From contig NZ_JAODPB010000008.1 of the NCBI RefSeq assembly GCF_025770735.1, forward strand, positions 1 to 64,000: DNA of 64,000 bases, written 5' to 3'. Made by a program: the position numbers and the translations under genes. The stretch's first letter is position 1; every line of letters begins with the position of its first letter. This document shows positions 60,590-64,000 of this stretch, in pieces. The stretch comes from Shouchella tritolerans. Lineage in GTDB: Bacteria; Bacillota; Bacilli; Bacillales; Bacillaceae_D. Under the pieces are notes generated by a model. The model was not told where the DNA came from. It saw nothing but the letters and a program-made list of their open reading frames with translations, and did not search any database.

Positions 60590-61374
60590 ATGAGACGCTC
60601 CCGAATTTTTAAGCTAATAAAATCGATCAGCAATACAACTAAGAATGTATAAAGGATCAACGCCAATACTTGGTCAAAATTGTAAAAACCGATTGCCTGT
60701 TTGTATAAAAGTCCAATTCCTCCAGCTCCAACTAACCCTAAAATGGCAGCGGCACGGACATTAATTTCAAATGTATATAGAACATATGACGTAAATTGAG
60801 GCAACACTTGCGGAACGACCCCAAATACGATCCATTGGATTTTGTTAGCGCCAACCGATGTCATCGATTCCAATGGCCCCTGATCGATGTTTTCCACCGC
60901 TTCAAATGAAAGCTTGGCGATGATCCCGATCGAAAAGATGCTAAGCGCTACGACACCGGCTAATGTGTTGAAACCAAGAATAGCGGCAAAGATCGCTGCG
61001 AGCAACAAATCTGGCACTGTCCGCAGCATATTCAAGAGAATCCGGGCAGGTTGGTAAATCCAAGGCGTATTGACAATATTGTGTGCGCATAGGAATAAAA
61101 TCGGGATGGAGATGATTCCTCCTATCGTCGTACCAATTAACGCCATCCGGATCGTATCAAGCATCGCCTGCGTCGCATTTATAAAAAAAGTCATGTCCGG
61201 TGGAAACATTTTAAAGACGAGTTCAAGCACATTTTGCCACTTGCTTAAAATAATGACCGGGTTTGCATCAATATACCAAGCGCTCGCGCCTATCAGGGCA
61301 AATAACAGCAACAATGTCATATAAAGCTTTGTTCGGGGGGGTTTATTGACTGGCAGGTTCGCTTGCTGGCTCAT
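60586..61374 (-). CDS. phnE: Phosphonate/phosphite ABC permease PhnE (first)
   Basis: This 262-residue six-helix permease has [40 protein letters not shown] (EAA loop) and [20 protein letters not shown], closely parallel to the second permease. It overlaps the end of the ATPase gene. The order binding protein, ATPase, two permeases matches phnD-C-E-E operons. Confidence 0.9.
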   Translation of the reverse strand: MSQQANLPVNKPPRTKLYMTLLLLFALIGASAWYIDANPVIILSKWQNVLELVFKMFPPDMTFFINATQAMLDTIRMALIGTTIGGIISIPILFLCAHNIVNTPWIYQPARILLNMLRTVPDLLLAAIFAAILGFNTLAGVVALSIFSIGIIAKLSFEAVENIDQGPLESMTSVGANKIQWIVFGVVPQVLPQFTSYVLYTFEINVRAAAILGLVGAGGIGLLYKQAIGFYNFDQVLALILYTFLVVLLIDFISLKIRERLI

Positions 61375-62149
61375 GCAATTCCTCCCCTAAGAGCTCGTCC
61401 TCTTGAATCGGACGCCCGTAAATTTCAGCAAATTTCTCGTCAGTTGCCTCTGAGACAGGGCCGTCAAATACGATTTCACCAGCACGGAGGCCAATAATCC
61501 GTGTCGCATACTCACGGGCCAAATCGATGAAATGCAAGTTGACAATCGTTGTAATTTTGTCTTCCTTATTAATTCGTTTTAAATCGTCCATAACTTGTTT
61601 CGTTGTTAATGGGTCGAGAGAAGCGGTTGGTTCGTCTGCTAAAATGACGCTTGGTTCTTGTGCTAGGGCTCTAGCGATCGCTACACGTTGTTGTTGGCCG
61701 CCAGACAAATCACTTGCTCGGGAATAGGCTTTTTCAAGGATATTCACACGGTTGAGCGCTTGCAGGGCAAGCTCGATATCCTGCTTAGGGAACAAATTTA
61801 AAACGGTCCGCAATGTTCCATGGTAACCGACACGGCCTGACAGCACGTTGCGCAATACAGAGGAACGTTTTACGAGATTAAAGCTCTGAAAAATCATCGC
61901 CGTTCTTTGCCGTATTTGCCGCAATTCTTTCCCTTTTGCTTTCGTAATCGATTGGCCGTCAATGAGAATTTCCCCATCAGAAATTTCATTTAAGCGGTTA
62001 ACGGAACGAAGCAATGTCGATTTTCCCGCCCCAGATAGGCCAACAACGACGACAAATTCGCCTCGCTCAATCGTTAAGTTAATATTTTTTAAGCCTTTCG
62101 TACCGTTTGGATACGTTTTCGATACATTTTTTATTTCTATCATCGGCAT
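61343..62149 (-). CDS. phnC: Phosphonate/phosphite ABC ATPase PhnC
   Basis: The protein has about 268 residues. ATG 62149 or ATG 62143 ([14 protein letters not shown]) is the likely start. It has Walker [22 protein letters not shown]-loop [20 protein letters not shown] (a PhnC hallmark), signature [20 protein letters not shown], Walker [13 protein letters not shown] and [19 protein letters not shown]. It energises uptake of phosphonate or phosphite. No C-P lyase or phosphite dehydrogenase genes lie in the window. Confidence 0.92.
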   Translation of the reverse strand: MPMIEIKNVSKTYPNGTKGLKNINLTIERGEFVVVVGLSGAGKSTLLRSVNRLNEISDGEILIDGQSITKAKGKELRQIRQRTAMIFQSFNLVKRSSVLRNVLSGRVGYHGTLRTVLNLFPKQDIELALQALNRVNILEKAYSRASDLSGGQQQRVAIARALAQEPSVILADEPTASLDPLTTKQVMDDLKRINKEDKITTIVNLHFIDLAREYATRIIGLRAGEIVFDGPVSEATDEKFAEIYGRPIQEDELLGEELHEPASEPASQ

Positions 62150-62204
62150 CCCAACTCTCTTATAAACTGATATGATAGGGAAATGGCAATACAATACATA
62201 AGTG

Positions 62205-62227
62205 GAGAGCCCGCAAGGCGGACTCTC
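62205..62227 (-). terminator. Intercistronic hairpin between phnD and phnC
   Basis: GAGAGTCCGC CTT GCGGGCTCTC on the minus strand is a ten-base-pair stem without a T run. It separates the binding-protein gene from the rest of the operon and probably stabilises or partly terminates the phnD message. Confidence 0.65.
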
Positions 62228-62262
62228 GCTATGAATAAATGAAAATAAAGTTATATTTATAC

Positions 62263-63201
62263 TTATGGTTGTTGGATTCGTTCCGCATAATCACGGACGA
62301 CGTCAAAATTGCTGTCCTCTGAACGCTCGTACCCTTCGTGGGAATAAATGTCAAAAATGATTTGGCGACCTTCTGGATCTTCGCCGATATCAATAAAGGC
62401 ATCAGCAATTTTGTCTCGCCACTCTTGAGACAGATCAGAGCGAACGGAAACCGTATCATTCGGAATATCTTCTGTTAAAGCTACAACTCGGGTTTGCTCC
62501 CACACATCAGGGAATTCTTCTTTGATCGTATTACGTGCATCTTGGAAAGTTACGGCTGCGTCGACTTCGCCATTGAGAAGAGCAATAAGCGCAGCATCGT
62601 GCCCTTGAAATTCGACGCCATTTACGTCATTTTGCGGGTCAATGCCTGCGTCAAGCAAAGAAGCTGCTGGCCATACGTATCCTGCTGAGGAAGTGGCGCC
62701 TTGGAAAGCGATTGTTTTGCCTTCTAAATCTTCAAGCGACTCGATATCAGAGTCTGCCATCACAACGAATTGAGATTTGTACGAGCCAACCAGTTCGTCC
62801 GTTGGCGATCCGTCCTCTTCATTTACGCCATAGCGCAATGATTGGAGCAGTACATCTGCATAGCCTTCTTCATTGGCTGTTACATAGGCATTTGGCGGCA
62901 AGAAACCGACATCAATCGTTTTTGAACCCATGGCTGTTACAACAGATGGATAGTCTGTCGACACAGACACTTCTACGTCAATATCTAGCCTTTCTGAGAG
63001 CAGCTCTTCTAGCGGCGCTGCAATCACATCAAGATTTTCAGCGTTTTGTGATGGAACAAATTGCACTTTTAGAACATCTGTTGGCGAATAGCCGTCTTCA
63101 CTGTCGCCTCCGTTACCTGCGTTCGTGTCATTTCCGCCGCACGCGGCAAGAACAAGTGCAGTAACAGCTACAAGTGACGAGCCAAAAACTTTCTTTTTCA
63201 A
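62263..63201 (-). CDS. phnD: Phosphonate/phosphite-binding lipoprotein PhnD
   Basis: This 312-residue lipoprotein has a signal ending LVLAACGGN, then [60 protein letters not shown] and [20 protein letters not shown], the PhnD/PtxB pattern. It binds phosphonates, phosphite or a related oxyanion. It is first gene of the operon on the minus strand with a 514-base upstream region. Confidence 0.92.
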   Translation of the reverse strand: MKKKVFGSSLVAVTALVLAACGGNDTNAGNGGDSEDGYSPTDVLKVQFVPSQNAENLDVIAAPLEELLSERLDIDVEVSVSTDYPSVVTAMGSKTIDVGFLPPNAYVTANEEGYADVLLQSLRYGVNEEDGSPTDELVGSYKSQFVVMADSDIESLEDLEGKTIAFQGATSSAGYVWPAASLLDAGIDPQNDVNGVEFQGHDAALIALLNGEVDAAVTFQDARNTIKEEFPDVWEQTRVVALTEDIPNDTVSVRSDLSQEWRDKIADAFIDIGEDPEGRQIIFDIYSHEGYERSEDSNFDVVRDYAERIQQP

Positions 63202-63546
63202 TGTGATTGTCCCCCTAATTATTCATTAAAAATGTAGCTTTCTCGATAATTGTAGAATTTGTTTGTGAAACCGTCAAGAATCGTTTTTTCGACAATGAGT
63301 GCGATTGTGGCGTTAAGAAAGCTGGAGTAAGAGGCATGTAGCCACTTTTTTGGTTGTTCAATGGCTGTTCGACAAGAATACGGCAAAAGTCCTGTTATGT
63401 CTGGTATCAGCCTCCTAATCTACATATCTTTTTACAAAAGCAAACCCCATTTCATTATAGAGGAAAAGCAAAGACGGATTTTATAGAATCGATGTTTTTA
63501 TTGTAAACATGCCTTAAAAAAGAATGGAAGATCATTAGACAACATA
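63202..63546. other. Intergenic region upstream of phnD
   Basis: No coding sequence is supported in this stretch. It should contain the phnD promoter, reading leftward. I see no clear regulator box, and specifically no convincing PhoP direct repeats. Confidence 0.5.
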
Positions 63547-63590
63547 CAAAAAACCTTCACCAAAAGAGCGAATCTTCGGTGAAGGTTTCC
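63547..63590 (-). terminator. Hairpin with minus-strand T run
   Basis: AACCTTCACC and GGTGAAGGTT form a ten-base-pair stem. On the minus strand it is followed by TTTTTTG, a good terminator, although no minus-strand gene precedes it in the window. On the plus strand the tail is TTCC, a weak match. Confidence 0.7.
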
Positions 63591-63715
63591 ATATAATGGG
63601 ATATTTATTTTTGGCACTTGAACTATATAAAGCTTACCAAAACGAAAAGAAAAAGTCTATTCTTTTTTTTCGTTTTTCGCGAAAATAGAGAAGAACTTTT
63701 ATGAGGAGTGATACG

Positions 63716-64000
63716 ATGTCCATATTTGAAGCCGAAGAGACGCAGTTGCAAACAACGCTTGCCCAACTGGATGAATTAGGTGACAAGTTGGAGCAGATGC
63801 CGCGCTACCGCGGTAGCGATTTTACGGAACAAGTGCTGGAAGATAGGCGTGAACATCTCCGTACAGCCCTTCATTCAGCTAGACAAGAACCGTATTTTGG
63901 CAGGCTCGACTTTTGTGAGTGGGACCAGGAAACAAAAGCGCTCTATATTGGGAAAGTCGGCGTTCACGATGAAGACAGCGGCGATCCGTTAGTGATTGAT
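63716..64000 (+). CDS. helD: HelD/UvrD-like helicase (3' truncated by the window)
   Basis: ATG 63716, after GAGGAGTGATACG, opens a frame that stays open to the window end (95 codons). The N-terminal coiled-coil reads SIFEAEETQLQTTLAQLDEL. After it comes the HelD-typical EPYFGRLDFCEWD, YIGKVGVHDED and PLVID, which in full-length proteins leads into the helicase core. HelD removes stalled RNA polymerase from DNA in Bacillus. The Walker motifs lie beyond the window, so the assignment rests on the N-terminal domain. Confidence 0.8.
   Translation, partial: MSIFEAEETQLQTTLAQLDELGDKLEQMPRYRGSDFTEQVLEDRREHLRTALHSARQEPYFGRLDFCEWDQETKALYIGKVGVHDEDSGDPLVID

Noticed and set aside
1-64000. CRISPR array, tRNA, rRNA or prophage
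   Set aside because: No regularly spaced repeats, cloverleaf sequences, rRNA landmarks or phage structural genes were seen on either strand.

Overview
The window looks like a chromosomal segment of a low-to-moderate GC, probably alkaliphilic, Bacillaceae bacterium. Protein-level resemblance points towards the Shouchella (Bacillus) clausii group, but that placement is inference. Support comes from strong AGGAGG-type ribosome binding sites with frequent TTG and GTG starts, short acidic lipoprotein signal peptides, a YtpB-type terpene synthase, a HelD-like helicase, LXG toxins, and many monocistronic or short operons closed by classical rho-independent terminators. No rRNA, tRNA, CRISPR array, prophage or intact insertion sequence was seen.

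Left end (1-5.8 kb): an accessory polymorphic-toxin locus. The 3' part of an LXG-type secreted toxin gene (AHH nuclease tip) is followed by a DUF4274 immunity gene, an IS110 transposase remnant, a row of orphan immunity genes (one unknown, one truncated, one SUKH/SMI1), and a displaced second toxin cassette. That cassette repeats about 535 bases of the first toxin, then switches to an EndoU nuclease tip with its own immunity gene. The cassette carries two frameshifts. Two families of short terminator-like repeats separate the modules.

6-15 kb: housekeeping and stress genes (YuxK-type DCC protein, DinB-fold protein, MocR regulator divergent from a LysE exporter, Lrp regulator divergent from an AhpD-like protein), then a lantibiotic-resistance type ABC transporter with its two-component system (ATPase, two permeases, response regulator, kinase).

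15-19.5 kb: an AT-rich catabolic island with an RpiR regulator, an RraA/HMG-aldolase-like protein, a DUF1932 dehydrogenase, a DctM-like large permease and a tiny two-helix membrane protein. No solute-binding protein is present.

19.6-25.8 kb: arabinoside utilisation, with an AraC regulator divergent from a GH127 beta-L-arabinofuranosidase and a three-gene ABC sugar importer lacking its own ATPase.

26-37.6 kb: scattered genes, including a GNAT acetyltransferase, an XRE membrane regulator, the terpene synthase ytpB followed by an unexplained structured RNA candidate, an orphan oligopeptide-type binding protein, LysR plus a divergent EPSP synthase, a GlcD-type oxidase with a BASS transporter, a PAS sensor kinase and a YbaK deacylase.

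37.9-47.3 kb: sulfur and small-molecule transport, namely a CysP-T-W-A sulfate importer (cysW apparently starting at AUA), a FemAB/GNAT-like protein, a three-gene TrpXYZ-like ABC importer and a YeeE/YedE (TsuA-like) thiosulfate channel.

47.3-64 kb: GNAT and DUF4440 proteins, a large membrane-anchored protein of unknown role, a complete Dpp/Opp operon ending in a histidine phosphatase with a CTG start, a TetR-MATE efflux pair, a pyrroline-5-carboxylate reductase, a phosphonate/phosphite importer (phnD, phnC, phnE, phnE) and the 5' end of a HelD-like helicase gene running off the window.
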